From: an uncultured Clostridium sp.
GTDB lineage: Bacteria; Bacillota; Clostridia; Oscillospirales; Oscillospiraceae
Length of the DNA: 35,402 nucleotides
NCBI GenBank assembly: GCA_904420465.1
Contig: CAJFVL010000012.1
Coordinates: forward strand, 1 to 35,402
Direction of reading: 5' to 3'
In this document: one piece after another, positions 25,100 to 33,192 of the stretch
Layout: every line of letters starts with the position of its first letter
How positions within the stretch are numbered: the stretch's first letter is position 1
Translations under genes and position numbers: made by a program
The notes under the pieces: model-generated
The model's input: only the letters and a program-made list of their open reading frames with translations
Databases searched by the model: none
What the model was told of the DNA's origin: nothing

Positions 25100-25981
25100 A
25101 TGGAGCGGTTTATCGATCTGGGCCGGGATATGTCCCTTCTCTGGGAGAACTATAAGGGAAGCTTTTTCCTCGGCAGCGGTTACCTGGGCGGTATCCGGAA
25201 CACGCTGGTGCTGGCGGTGGTGGCCACCCTGATTGGCTGCGTCATCGGCTTTACCTGCGGCGTCCTGAACACCATCCCCTACACCAAAAACGACCCCGCC
25301 CCCAAGCGCTTCGTCCTGAAGCTGATCCGGATGCTGGTGCGGGTCTATGTGGAGGTATTCCGGGGCACCCCCATGGTGCTTCAGGCGGTGTTCATCTATT
25401 ACGGCCTGCCCTACTTCTGGAACATCCAGTGGCCCAGCGTGTGGGCGGCTGCCATCCTGGTGGTGTCCATCAACACCGGGGCCTATATGGCCGAGTCGGT
25501 GCGGGGGGGCATCATCTCCATTGACCCCGGCCAGACCGAGGGGGCCAAGGCCATCGGCATGACCCATGTGCAGACCATGACCAGCGTGATCCTGCCCCAG
25601 GCCCTGCGGAACATCATGCCCCAGATCGGCAACAACTTTATCATCAACATCAAGGACACCTCGGTGATGTTTGTCATCACCTTCTCTGAGTTCTTCGCCT
25701 TCCACCGCTATCTGGTGGGGGTGAACAGCAAGTACTTCCCCTCCGCCGCCATCGAGATGATCGGCTACCTTACCATGACGCTGCTCGCCTCCCTCCTGCT
25801 GCGGCTGCTGGAGAAGCGGTTGGACGGCAGCGACAGCTATGAGCTGGTCCAGGGGGACCAGCTGGTCATGGCCGCCGGCACCTACCGCCACCCTGGCCAG
25901 CCCGGCGCCGAGGTACATAAGGAGCAGAGGGACCGGATTGCCCAGAATCTGAAGCACGGCCGGAACAGGGGGGAGCGGTGA
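25100..25981 (+). CDS. Amino-acid ABC transporter permease
   Basis: 293 residues of the HisM/GlnP family, with about five membrane helices. The conserved motifs are [19 protein letters not shown] and the coupling-loop segment [19 protein letters not shown]. The C-terminal 45 residues after the last helix form a charged extension longer than in typical family members. The start follows AGGAAAGGAGCGCCCTCT. A single permease suggests a homodimeric channel. It overlaps the zone where the ATPase gene begins. Confidence 0.93.
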   Translation: MERFIDLGRDMSLLWENYKGSFFLGSGYLGGIRNTLVLAVVATLIGCVIGFTCGVLNTIPYTKNDPAPKRFVLKLIRMLVRVYVEVFRGTPMVLQAVFIYYGLPYFWNIQWPSVWAAAILVVSINTGAYMAESVRGGIISIDPGQTEGAKAIGMTHVQTMTSVILPQALRNIMPQIGNNFIINIKDTSVMFVITFSEFFAFHRYLVGVNSKYFPSAAIEMIGYLTMTLLASLLLRLLEKRLDGSDSYELVQGDQLVMAAGTYRHPGQPGAEVHKEQRDRIAQNLKHGRNRGER

Positions 25982-25983
25982 AT

Positions 25984-26724
25984 ATGAACGACGCCATTTT
26001 AGAGGTCCGGCACCTGTCCAAGACCTTTGGAAAGAACGAGGTGCTGCGGGACATTGACTTCACCGTCCGTCCCGGGGATGTGACCAGTATCATCGGAGCC
26101 TCGGGTTCAGGCAAGTCCACCTTGCTGCGGTGTGTCAACCTGCTGGAGACCCCCACCAGCGGAGAGATTGTCTTTCATGGGGAGAGCGTCACCGGCGGCC
26201 GTGTCAACGCCAACGCCTACCGGACCAAGGTGGGCATGGTCTTTCAGTCCTTTAACCTGTTCAACAACATGACGGTTCTGCAGAACTGCATGGTGGGTCA
26301 GACCAAGGTGCTGAAAAAGAGCAGGGAGGAGGCCCGGGAGAATGCCATGCGCTACCTGACCCAGGTGGGGATGGCCCCCTATGTCAACGCCAAGCCCCGA
26401 CAGATCTCAGGCGGCCAGAAGCAGCGGGTGGCCATTGCCCGGGCCCTGGCCATGGAGCCTGAGGTGCTCCTCTTTGACGAGCCAACCTCAGCTCTGGACC
26501 CGGAGATGGTGGGCGAGGTGCTGGAGGTCATGCGCTCCCTGGCCGACGGAGGCATGACCATGCTGGTGGTCACCCACGAGATGGCCTTTGCCCGGGATGT
26601 GTCCAATCAGGTCGTTTTTATGTCGGAAGGGGTCATCTGTGAGCAGGGCAGTCCCCAGGAGGTTCTGTCCAATCCGAAGCAGCAGCGCACACGGGAGTTT
26701 CTGACGCGCTTTGCCAAGGGATAG
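25984..26724 (+). CDS. Amino-acid ABC transporter ATP-binding protein
   Basis: 246 residues from ATG 25984, 8 bases after GGGGAG. The GTG at 25978 overlaps the permease stop and is an alternative. Walker [11 protein letters not shown]-loop VFQSFNLF, signature ISGGQKQR, Walker [14 protein letters not shown], and the H-loop VVTHEM. It powers the probable lysine importer. It is the last gene of the L-box operon and is closed by a strong terminator. Confidence 0.95.
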   Translation: MNDAILEVRHLSKTFGKNEVLRDIDFTVRPGDVTSIIGASGSGKSTLLRCVNLLETPTSGEIVFHGESVTGGRVNANAYRTKVGMVFQSFNLFNNMTVLQNCMVGQTKVLKKSREEARENAMRYLTQVGMAPYVNAKPRQISGGQKQRVAIARALAMEPEVLLFDEPTSALDPEMVGEVLEVMRSLADGGMTMLVVTHEMAFARDVSNQVVFMSEGVICEQGSPQEVLSNPKQQRTREFLTRFAKG

Positions 26725-26749
26725 ATATGCAGAAGAACAGCAAAAGCTG

Positions 26750-26788
26750 AGCCGGAAGGCAGCGGTGCCGCTGCCTTCCGGCTCTTTT
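26750..26788 (+). terminator. Terminator of the lysine transporter operon
   Basis: A 15-bp perfect stem AGCCGGAAGGCAGCG / CGCTGCCTTCCGGCT with a GTGC loop, then CTTTT. Confidence 0.92.
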
Positions 26789-26802
26789 ATCCGGCGGCCG
26801 GG

Positions 26803-27519
26803 TCAGGATGCCTCAGACGGCTTGAAGCGCAGCAGCTTCTCCACCAGCTCCTCCCGACGGGCACTGAATTTTCGGAACAATCCGATGCCGCTCATGACAC
26901 AGAAAACGGCGGCGAGCTTCCATGGGTCGGGAAAGCCCGTCCACTGAAAGAGGGCGGCGCTCAGAGCAGAGCTGAACAGCAGGGACAGTCCGAGCAGGAT
27001 GCTTATCCGAGCCAGCAGGGCGACGGTGGACAGGCCCTGGAAATAGGCCTCCCACTTCTCCCCGTCCATGTGCTGCACCTTGAACTTCACCCAGAAGGCC
27101 CCCAGAGTCAGCCCCAGAAAGAGGAGGGCGGCCACGCCCTTCATCGCCTGGAACAGGACCAGGAGGGCCGCCAGCCGCCCCAGGGTCAGCCACTCCGGCC
27201 GGTGCTCCAGGAAGAACCAGCCGCACAGGGTCAGGGCCGCCCCCGCGGCGGCCAGCCCCAGGAACAGATAGACGCCCTCCCGGTCACTGGAAAAACGGTG
27301 AAAGGCCCGTACAGCTCCCGCCGCGAAGGACAGGGAGAGCAGCACCGTCCAGGCCGGGTCCTCCTGGAGGATGCACAGCACGGCCAGCCCCTGGGACAGA
27401 GTGAGCACCGCCCGCCCGGCCTTCCCCTGTCCCTCCGCCTGGAGCGCCAGGTCCCGCTCATCCCGCAGCAGGTGCAGGTCCCGGGCGCGGCGGGCCTCTT
27501 CTTTTCTTGTATTGGACAC
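26803..27519 (-). CDS. Multi-pass membrane protein, last gene of the XRE operon
   Basis: 238 residues from GTG 27519, preceded by AAGGAGGAGCAAATCT. The ORF-track start 88 codons upstream is out of step with the operon. A charged N-terminus (with RDERDLALQAEGQGKAGRA) is followed by about six hydrophobic segments; the last 30 residues are basic and cytoplasmic. The DERD motif recalls the D-E-R-N motif in the 143-residue protein of the same operon, and both resemble small membrane proteins that accompany XRE regulators in Clostridia. Function unknown. Confidence 0.75.
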   Translation of the reverse strand: MSNTRKEEARRARDLHLLRDERDLALQAEGQGKAGRAVLTLSQGLAVLCILQEDPAWTVLLSLSFAAGAVRAFHRFSSDREGVYLFLGLAAAGAALTLCGWFFLEHRPEWLTLGRLAALLVLFQAMKGVAALLFLGLTLGAFWVKFKVQHMDGEKWEAYFQGLSTVALLARISILLGLSLLFSSALSAALFQWTGFPDPWKLAAVFCVMSGIGLFRKFSARREELVEKLLRFKPSEAS

Positions 27520-27548
27520 AGATTTGCTCCTCCTTACAGGTTTTGATG

Positions 27549-27809
27549 CTATGGACTCACAGCAAACTTCAGCAGCAGGGCGGCGCCCAGCAGGCACCAG
27601 AGGACGCCCAGCAGAAACCTGGACACTGCCTGATCCCCGGCAAAGCGGCACCAGCAGGCCCCAGCCAGCCCCAGAAACAACAGCGACAGGCCGCCCTGCC
27701 AGGCTCCGTTTCCCTTCAGCCAGCACAGCAGGGTGAGCAGCTGGCTGGCCGCCGCCCCCCACTCCAGGCTCAGGGCGGCCCACTCCCAGCGGTTAGCTCC
27801 GGCGCTCAT
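27549..27809 (-). CDS. Small membrane protein (86 residues)
   Basis: Three hydrophobic segments, Trp- and Leu-rich, with no recognised family. Its start overlaps the end of the upstream gene by 17 bases and has no good ribosome site, suggesting translational coupling. It is the third gene of the XRE operon. Function unknown. Confidence 0.65.
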   Translation of the reverse strand: MSAGANRWEWAALSLEWGAAASQLLTLLCWLKGNGAWQGGLSLLFLGLAGACWCRFAGDQAVSRFLLGVLWCLLGAALLLKFAVSP

Positions 27810-28224
27810 AGTAAATGAATACGATCAGCTCCACCAGGACACTGATTCCCGCCAGCACACCGGAGGTGACGAAGATGAAGCCCCAGCCCAGGTTTTCCGT
27901 GAGCAGGTAAGCCAGCAGGGAGAGCAGCATTACCGCCATGGTGATCCAAAACATGATGTCAAAGGTGCGGGCCCTGTACTTCAGCTTCACCAGCTGGTTG
28001 CGCTCGTCCAGCTCCGCGATCCTGTCCTCCCGTGTGGCCGATTTGGAGAAGGCCCGGACAAAGCCGGCGATCCCCAAAAGCAGCACCACCGCCGCGATCA
28101 CCAGATGCTTGATCTGCCGGGGCAGGAAATCGACGGGGTCTGTAATATAGCGGTACAGGCTGAACAGGCCCAGAGCCGTCCAGAAGGCGCCCCACGCCAG
28201 CCCCTTTTTGTTATAGACCTTCAT
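27793..28224 (-). CDS. Four-helix membrane protein with a DERN motif (DUF2178-like)
   Basis: 143 residues with helices at about 9-28, 40-59, 88-107 and 113-136. A cytoplasmic loop between helices 2 and 3 carries REDRIAELDERNQLVKLKYRAR. This D-E-R-N loop is typical of DUF2178-type proteins encoded beside XRE regulators. It overlaps the XRE gene by 14 bases. It may sense membrane or envelope stress and signal to the regulator, but no activity is known. Confidence 0.8.
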   Translation of the reverse strand: MKVYNKKGLAWGAFWTALGLFSLYRYITDPVDFLPRQIKHLVIAAVVLLLGIAGFVRAFSKSATREDRIAELDERNQLVKLKYRARTFDIMFWITMAVMLLSLLAYLLTENLGWGFIFVTSGVLAGISVLVELIVFIYYERRS

Positions 28225-28441
28225 ACTGTTGATCCTCCAATCGTTTGTTCTCCTCCAGACAGCACAGCTCCTCCACCGTGGTGCCGAATACCTGGGCCAG
28301 GCGGTAGGCCAGCATCAGGGAGGGACTGTATTGCTCCTTTTCGATGGAAATAATCGTCCGGGCGGACACCCGCACCAGGTCGGCCAGCTGCTGCTGCGTC
28401 AGCCCGGAGGCCAGCCGAAGTTCCTTTACCTTGGTTTTCAT
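28211..28441 (-). CDS. XRE-family transcriptional regulator
   Basis: 76 residues, essentially just a Cro/CI-type HTH (TQQQLADLVRVSARTIISIE at about 14-33) and a short tail. The size and sequence type (VKELRLASGLTQQQLA) match small clostridial regulators that sit ahead of membrane proteins. The start follows GAAAGGGGGACCCC. Two TGAAGC palindromes over its own promoter indicate autoregulation. Confidence 0.93.
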   Translation of the reverse strand: MKTKVKELRLASGLTQQQLADLVRVSARTIISIEKEQYSPSLMLAYRLAQVFGTTVEELCCLEENKRLEDQQYEGL

Positions 28442-28460
28442 GGGGTCCCCCTTTCAGTAA

Positions 28461-28498
28461 AATATGAAGCTTGCTTCATGTGAAGCTAGCTTCATATT
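28461..28498. promoter_or_regulatory. Tandem palindromic operator of the XRE gene
   Basis: Two 14-bp sites of the form TGAAGC-N2-GCTTCA (28465-28478 and 28481-28494), centres 16 bases apart. They form an 18-bp inverted repeat with one mismatch and a TG spacer. They start inside the -10 and cover the transcription start of the XRE promoter. Confidence 0.82.
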
Positions 28499-28522
28499 AC
28501 ACGGGGCGGGGACCTTTGTCAA
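28494..28522 (-). promoter_or_regulatory. Promoter of the XRE operon
   Basis: On the minus strand, a perfect TTGACA (28522-28517), a 17-base spacer and TAATAT (28499-28494), the latter touching the palindromic operator. Confidence 0.85.
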
Positions 28523-28584
28523 GGGGGATGGGACGTTTTGCTTTGGGGAAGTGTAAACAATTTTTGAATCCGCCGGGAAATCCC

Positions 28585-28612
28585 TTGACATCTCCCGGCG
28601 GCGTGCTAAAAT
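28585..28612 (+). promoter_or_regulatory. Promoter of the ABC exporter operon
   Basis: A perfect TTGACA (28585-28590), a 16-base spacer and TAAAAT (28607-28612). It is divergent from the XRE promoter with about 60 bases between them, so the XRE protein could affect both; no TGAAGC site lies over this one. Confidence 0.75.
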
Positions 28613-28655
28613 GGTCCGCACGCCGATTGTTAATGCGTTAATAAAGCTGGGAGTG

Positions 28656-28781
28656 ATGGAAATGCTGAACGGATGCAGGGAGCCGGAGCTGCCCAGCCGG
28701 AGGCTCCGGCGGGCGCACCGAAGCAGAGAGGAGGCGGATTGGCTTGCTGGCGCTGTTTCTTACCCATCTTCAAGGCTATAA
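28656..28781 (+). CDS. Possible leader ORF overlapping the exporter start (41 residues)
   Basis: ATG 28656 to TAA 28781, Arg- and Glu-rich, overlapping the first exporter gene by 38 bases in another frame. The ribosome site GGGAG is only 2 bases away, so translation is doubtful. Inside it, two copies of GCCGGAG (28682 and 28696) compete for one CTCCGGC (28704-28710), allowing mutually exclusive hairpins just before the exporter ribosome site. The Bacillus bmrCD exporter is controlled by a leader peptide (bmrB), which makes this worth noting. Confidence 0.3.
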   Translation: MEMLNGCREPELPSRRLRRAHRSREEADWLAGAVSYPSSRL

Positions 28782-30483
28782 ACGGCAGGCGCTCCTGTCC
28801 CCCGTTCTCATTGTGCTGGAGGTTGTGTGCGAGCTGCTGCTGCCCCTGGTCATGGCGGAAATTGTGGACACCGCAATCCCCGCGGGAGATGAGGGCTACA
28901 TTTTTCAGCTGGGTATCCTGATGCTGGTCCTCGCCCTGGCCGCCATGGCCTGCGGCGTGGGCTCCGCCAAATACGCCACCTTTGCCAGCCAGGGCTTTGG
29001 GGCCAATCTGCGCCAGTGCCTCTTTGACAAGGTGCAGGAATTTTCCTTTGCCGATATTGACCGCTTCTCCTCCGCCTCTCTGATTACCCGTATGACCAAC
29101 GATGTCAATGCCATGACCATGATGCTGTCCATGGGGCTGCGGATGCTGGTCCGCGCCCCGGTGATGCTGGCGGCCGCCCTGGTGATCAGCATCACTCTGA
29201 ACGCCCGGCTGGCCCTGGTGCTGGCGGTGGTCATTCCCCTTATGATCCTGGTCATCGGTGTGCTGATGAAGCTGTGCACCAAACTGTTCGAGACGGTGCA
29301 GAAGCGGATCGACGCGCTGAACAACACCCTCCAGGAGAATCTGGTGGCCGTCCGGGTGGTCAAGGCCTTTGTCCGGGGAAATTTTGAGCGGAAGAAGTTC
29401 AAGCAGGCCAACGACGACCTGATGCAGGCCGGTCTGGCGGTGGGGCTGCGGATCATCGCCATCCTGCCGGTGATGATGCTGGCCATGAACGGGGCCACGG
29501 TGGCGGTGCTCTATTTCGGCGGCCGGATGGTCATGGGGGCGGAGTTTGACCTGGGCAGCCTTCAGGCTTTCATCAACTATATCTTTCAGATCCTGATGAG
29601 CGTGATGATGGTGGCCATGTCCCTGCTTCAGCTCTCCCGAGCCCAGGCCTGCGCCCGCCGCATCCATGAGGTTTTGAGCACCGAGCCCTCGGTGGAGGAC
29701 CGGCCGGAGGCCGCCGGGCGGCCCCTGCCCGAGCCCCGGGGGGCGGTGGAATTCCAAGATGTATCCTTCAAGTACGCCGCCGGCGGCACGGGAGACGATG
29801 TGCTCTCCCACGTCAGCTTCACAGTCCGGCCGGGGCAGTTTATTGCCATTGTGGGGGGAACCGGCACCGGAAAGTCCACGCTGGTCAATCTGATTCCACG
29901 GTTTTACGATGTCACCGGCGGGGCCGTCCTGGTGGATGGGACAGACGTGCGGGACTATCCCCTGGAGGAGCTGCGCAGCCGGATCGGCATGGTGCTTCAG
30001 ACCAATGTTCTTTTCTCGGGCACCATCCGGGAGAACCTGCTGTGGGGTGATCCCAACGCCACCGAGGAGCAGATGATTCAGGCGGCCAGGGACGCCCAGG
30101 CCTATGATTTCATCATGTCCTTCCCGGACGGATTTGACACCAACCTGTCCCAGGGAGGCGTCAACGTATCCGGCGGGCAGAAGCAGCGGCTGTGCATCGC
30201 CCGGGCCATGCTGCGGAAACCCGCGGTGCTCATTCTGGATGACTCCACCTCGGCGGTGGACTCCACCACCGAGGCGGCCATTCGCGCCTCCTTTGCCCGG
30301 AACCTGAAGGGCACCACCGTCATCATGATTGCCCAGCGCATCTCCTCGGTGCAGTATGCCGACGAAATCCTGATCCTGGATGATGACCACATTGCCGGCC
30401 GGGGGACCCATGAGGAGCTGCTGGCCTCCAGCCGGATCTATCAGGAGATCTACCAGTCTCAGCAGGAAGGGGTGAAGGAGTAA
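28744..30483 (+). CDS. Heterodimeric ABC exporter subunit with degenerate ATPase site (BmrC/TM287-like)
   Basis: 579 residues. Six membrane helices (to about 300), then a nucleotide-binding domain with Walker A GGTGTGKST, signature VSGGQKQR and Walker B VLILDDSTSAVD. The catalytic Glu after Walker B is Asp, the mark of the degenerate subunit of type IV heterodimeric exporters. The start is taken as TTG 28744, about 9 bases after GAGGAGG, because it gives the first in-frame hydrophobic helix. The stop overlaps the start of the partner gene. The substrate (drug, lipid or peptide) is unknown. Confidence 0.9.
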   Translation: MLALFLTHLQGYKRQALLSPVLIVLEVVCELLLPLVMAEIVDTAIPAGDEGYIFQLGILMLVLALAAMACGVGSAKYATFASQGFGANLRQCLFDKVQEFSFADIDRFSSASLITRMTNDVNAMTMMLSMGLRMLVRAPVMLAAALVISITLNARLALVLAVVIPLMILVIGVLMKLCTKLFETVQKRIDALNNTLQENLVAVRVVKAFVRGNFERKKFKQANDDLMQAGLAVGLRIIAILPVMMLAMNGATVAVLYFGGRMVMGAEFDLGSLQAFINYIFQILMSVMMVAMSLLQLSRAQACARRIHEVLSTEPSVEDRPEAAGRPLPEPRGAVEFQDVSFKYAAGGTGDDVLSHVSFTVRPGQFIAIVGGTGTGKSTLVNLIPRFYDVTGGAVLVDGTDVRDYPLEELRSRIGMVLQTNVLFSGTIRENLLWGDPNATEEQMIQAARDAQAYDFIMSFPDGFDTNLSQGGVNVSGGQKQRLCIARAMLRKPAVLILDDSTSAVDSTTEAAIRASFARNLKGTTVIMIAQRISSVQYADEILILDDDHIAGRGTHEELLASSRIYQEIYQSQQEGVKE

Positions 30484-32633
30484 TGCCCGGACCCAACCGC
30501 GCCCCAAGGGGGGGCTATCAAAAGCCGAAGGACCTGAAAAAGACCATTCTCCGCCTGCTGGGCTATCTCACCCGCAGCAAGCTGCCCCTGATGGCAGTGC
30601 TGGGCTGCCTGCTCATCTCTGTGTGCACCAATATCGGCGGCTCCTATATGCTGCGGGGCATTATCAATGACTTTATCTGGTCAGGATGCACCGACTTTGC
30701 CGGACTGGGCCGGGCCATTCTGCGGCTGATCTGCGTCTATCTGCTGGGCTGCCTGGCCACCTACTGCCAGTCCGCCGTCATGGTCCGGCTGGCCCAGCGG
30801 GGCGTCAACCGCCTGCGTGGGGACCTCTTCGACAAGCTTCAGGATCTGCCGCTGTCCTACTTCGACCAGCATCCCCATGGAGAGCTGATGAGCCGCTTCA
30901 CCAATGATGCGGACAACGTGCAGCTGGCCCTGGAGCAGAGTGTGGTGTCCATGTGCTCCAGCTGCCTGATGTTCGCGGGGCTGGTGGTCATGATGCTCTT
31001 TATCAACTGGCAGCTGTTTCTGGTTACCGCTGTTATCCTGGTCGTCACCATGACCGTGTTCAACCGGCTGGGAGGGCGCAGCCGCCGCTTTTATCAAAAG
31101 CAGCAGGCCGCCCTGGGCGATGTCAACGGCGATATCCAGGAGATGATCGAGGGTCTGAAGGTGGTCAAGGCCTTCACCCATGAGGAGCAGGCCAAGGAGC
31201 AGTTCCGCAGGCTCAACGAGGCCTACCGGGATGCCGCCCAGAAGGCTAATTTCTACTCCGGTGTGATCATGCCGATCTCGGGCAACCTGATGAATATCAG
31301 CTACGCCCTCACCGCCTCCTTCGGAGGGCTGCTGTCCGTCCTTCAGGGCTTTGATTTGGGCGGCCTGGTGGTCTACCTCAACTACTCCCGGCAGGTGGGC
31401 CAGCCCCTGAACCAGATCTCCCAGCAGATGACCACCCTGCTTTCCGCCCTGGCGGGCGCTGAACGCATTTTCGAGGTGATGGATACCCCGCCTGAGGCAA
31501 ACGAGGGAACAATCACGCTGGTCCAGGCGGACAAGGATGCCAACGGCACCCTGTCCCAGGCCGGGGGGCACACCCGGATCTGGGCCTGGAAAACCCCGCG
31601 CTCCGCGGGGCTGGCTCTGGTGCCCGTGCTGGTTGGGGCGGATGAAGCCCTCACTGAGCTGGGCCAGGCCGAGCGGGAGAAGGGCGGGCTGCGCCTGCTG
31701 CCCCCCGGCGTGGACTCCAGCGAGGGGATCTGGGTAAGGGCGGCGCCCGATGGGAGTCTGACTGAGGTGACGGACCTGTCCGTCCTCGCCGGCCATCGCT
31801 GGGCCTGGAAGTACCCGGACCACACAGGCGCGCCCTCCCTCCACCTGATCCGGGGCACCGTGCGGAATGTCCCGGGGGAGGACTACTACCTCACCGAGCT
31901 GAAAGGGGCGGTCCGCTTTCGCCATGTGGATTTCTCCTATGTCCCCGGCAAGCAGATTTTAAAGGATGTGTCCGTCTACGCCAATCCGGGTCAGAAGATC
32001 GCCTTTGTGGGCTCCACCGGCGCGGGGAAAACCACCATCACGAACCTGATCAACCGCTTTTATGAAATTCAGGGCGGCCTGATCACCTATGACGGTATTG
32101 ACGTGAAGGCCATCCGCAAGGAGGACCTGCGCCGGTCCCTGGGGATGGTTCTTCAGGACACCCACCTGTTCACCGGCACAGTCATGGAAAATATCCGTTA
32201 CGGAAGGCTGGACGCCACTGACGAGGAGTGTATCGCCGCCGCCAAGAGCGCCAACGCCCACTCCTTTATCCGCCGCCTGCCTGACGGCTACCATACCATG
32301 GTCACCGGAGACGGGGCCAATCTGTCCCAGGGCCAGCGCCAGATGCTGGCCATCGCCCGGGCCGCTGTGGCCGATCCGCCGGTGATGATCCTGGACGAAG
32401 CCACCTCCTCCATTGACACCCGCACCGAGGCCCTGATCCAGCGGGGTATGGACGCGCTGATGGAGGGCCGGACGGTCTTTGTCATTGCCCATCGGCTGTC
32501 CACCGTCCGCAACTCCAACTGCATCGTGGTTATTGAGCACGGCCAGATTGAGGAGAAGGGAGACCACCGCCAGCTGCTGGAGAAGCAGGGGCGCTACTAT
32601 CGTCTCTATACCGGGCAGTTCCAGCTGAGCTGA
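30483..32633 (+). CDS. Heterodimeric ABC exporter subunit with a large linker insertion (BmrD/TM288-like)
   Basis: 716 residues, about 130 more than its partner. Six membrane helices (about 30-320), then an unusual segment at about 338-472 between FEVMDTPPE and the nucleotide-binding domain (LKGAVRFRHVDFSY). That insertion contains two WAWK motifs (367-370 and 440-443) and may be a duplicated small domain on the cytoplasmic side. The ATPase core is Walker A GSTGAGKT (510-517), signature LSQGQ (non-canonical) and Walker B VMILDEATSSID with the catalytic Glu. With the partner it makes one active and one degenerate site. The start overlaps the previous stop by one base (TAATG). Confidence 0.92.
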   Translation: MPGPNRAPRGGYQKPKDLKKTILRLLGYLTRSKLPLMAVLGCLLISVCTNIGGSYMLRGIINDFIWSGCTDFAGLGRAILRLICVYLLGCLATYCQSAVMVRLAQRGVNRLRGDLFDKLQDLPLSYFDQHPHGELMSRFTNDADNVQLALEQSVVSMCSSCLMFAGLVVMMLFINWQLFLVTAVILVVTMTVFNRLGGRSRRFYQKQQAALGDVNGDIQEMIEGLKVVKAFTHEEQAKEQFRRLNEAYRDAAQKANFYSGVIMPISGNLMNISYALTASFGGLLSVLQGFDLGGLVVYLNYSRQVGQPLNQISQQMTTLLSALAGAERIFEVMDTPPEANEGTITLVQADKDANGTLSQAGGHTRIWAWKTPRSAGLALVPVLVGADEALTELGQAEREKGGLRLLPPGVDSSEGIWVRAAPDGSLTEVTDLSVLAGHRWAWKYPDHTGAPSLHLIRGTVRNVPGEDYYLTELKGAVRFRHVDFSYVPGKQILKDVSVYANPGQKIAFVGSTGAGKTTITNLINRFYEIQGGLITYDGIDVKAIRKEDLRRSLGMVLQDTHLFTGTVMENIRYGRLDATDEECIAAAKSANAHSFIRRLPDGYHTMVTGDGANLSQGQRQMLAIARAAVADPPVMILDEATSSIDTRTEALIQRGMDALMEGRTVFVIAHRLSTVRNSNCIVVIEHGQIEEKGDHRQLLEKQGRYYRLYTGQFQLS

Positions 32634-32643
32634 CGGACAAGAG

Positions 32644-32690
32644 AAAACGTGAGAGGGACTTCCCGGATGGGAAGTCCCTCTCACGTTTTG
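32644..32690. terminator. Very strong terminator after the exporter operon
   Basis: A 21-bp perfect stem, AAAACGTGAGAGGGACTTCCC paired with its reverse complement across a GGAT loop. The right arm ends in TTTT on the plus strand, and the symmetric A-run makes it usable from the other side. Confidence 0.92.
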
Positions 32691-32767
32691 TGTACCCCTG
32701 GACCTGGTATGGCAACGGTCCTCCTTATGGAAGGACAAGACGGACACGGCTTAAGAAGGGCCTGCTG

Positions 32768-32857
32768 CTACTTTTTCTTTCTGCCGACGTTGCTTCCGAT
32801 AACCGCAACCGCCAGGATCACCGCAATTGCCAGAAGAAAGATTGTTCCGCCATTCAT
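32768..32857 (-). CDS. Candidate 29-residue single-helix membrane peptide
   Basis: ATG 32857 to TAG 32768, preceded by AAAAGGGGGGACTTGCC. The product has MNGGTIFLLAIAVILAVAVI followed by a short polar tail ending in RKKK, i.e. one membrane helix with a cytoplasmic basic end. Too short for the ORF track. It sits alone between the exporter terminator and an AT-rich stretch. It resembles the N-terminus of FeoB-associated or type-I-toxin-like small membrane peptides, but no family is certain. Confidence 0.5.
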   Translation of the reverse strand: MNGGTIFLLAIAVILAVAVIGSNVGRKKK

Positions 32858-33142
32858 GGCAAGTCCCCCCTTTTTTGATTCTTAACGAAATTTTTTTGAT
32901 TTCCTCTATATTTTAACGAAATCTTTATATAGAGTTTAGCAGAACAGGAGGAAAAAATCAAGAGGACCAACCTTTTTTTGTGAAAAATGACGTCGCAGCT
33001 TTTCACCTCCCCGGAAATATTAAAAAAATATGGCGAACTATTGAAAAAGCAGCGAAAATTCGATATATTTGATTGGAAATTTCATTCCTGCGGCCGTGTC
33101 TCCCAGAGCCGGAACACGCCGGTTTGAACGATAAACGGCAAA
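32858..33142. other. AT-rich gene-free stretch with spaced direct repeats
   Basis: Markedly AT-rich compared with its surroundings. The decamer TTAACGAAAT occurs at 32882-32891 and 32913-32922, exactly 31 bases apart (about three helical turns), suggesting a protein-binding region for the small ORF on the minus strand. TAAAAT at 32916-32911 on the minus strand is a possible -10, with no good -35. I see no ORF or RNA gene in the rest. Confidence 0.4.
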
Positions 33143-33180
33143 AAAGCAACACCTTGTCCGCCTGAACAAGGTGTTGCTTT
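33140..33180 (-). terminator. Terminator of the LytTR operon
   Basis: A 15-bp perfect stem AAAGCAACACCTTGT / ACAAGGTGTTGCTTT with an 8-base loop, ending in TTTTTT on the minus strand, 13 bases after the last gene of the operon. Confidence 0.9.
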
Positions 33181-33192
33181 CTGTATAAAATC

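Noticed and set aside
26803-27783. 326-residue ORF on the minus strand
   Set aside because: The first 88 codons are GC-rich readthrough over the 86-residue gene; the AAGGAGG site sets the start at GTG 27519.
28630-30507. 625-residue minus-strand ORF opposite the exporter
   Set aside because: His/Gln/Gly-rich antisense frame typical of GC-rich genes; the plus strand encodes an unmistakable ABC exporter.
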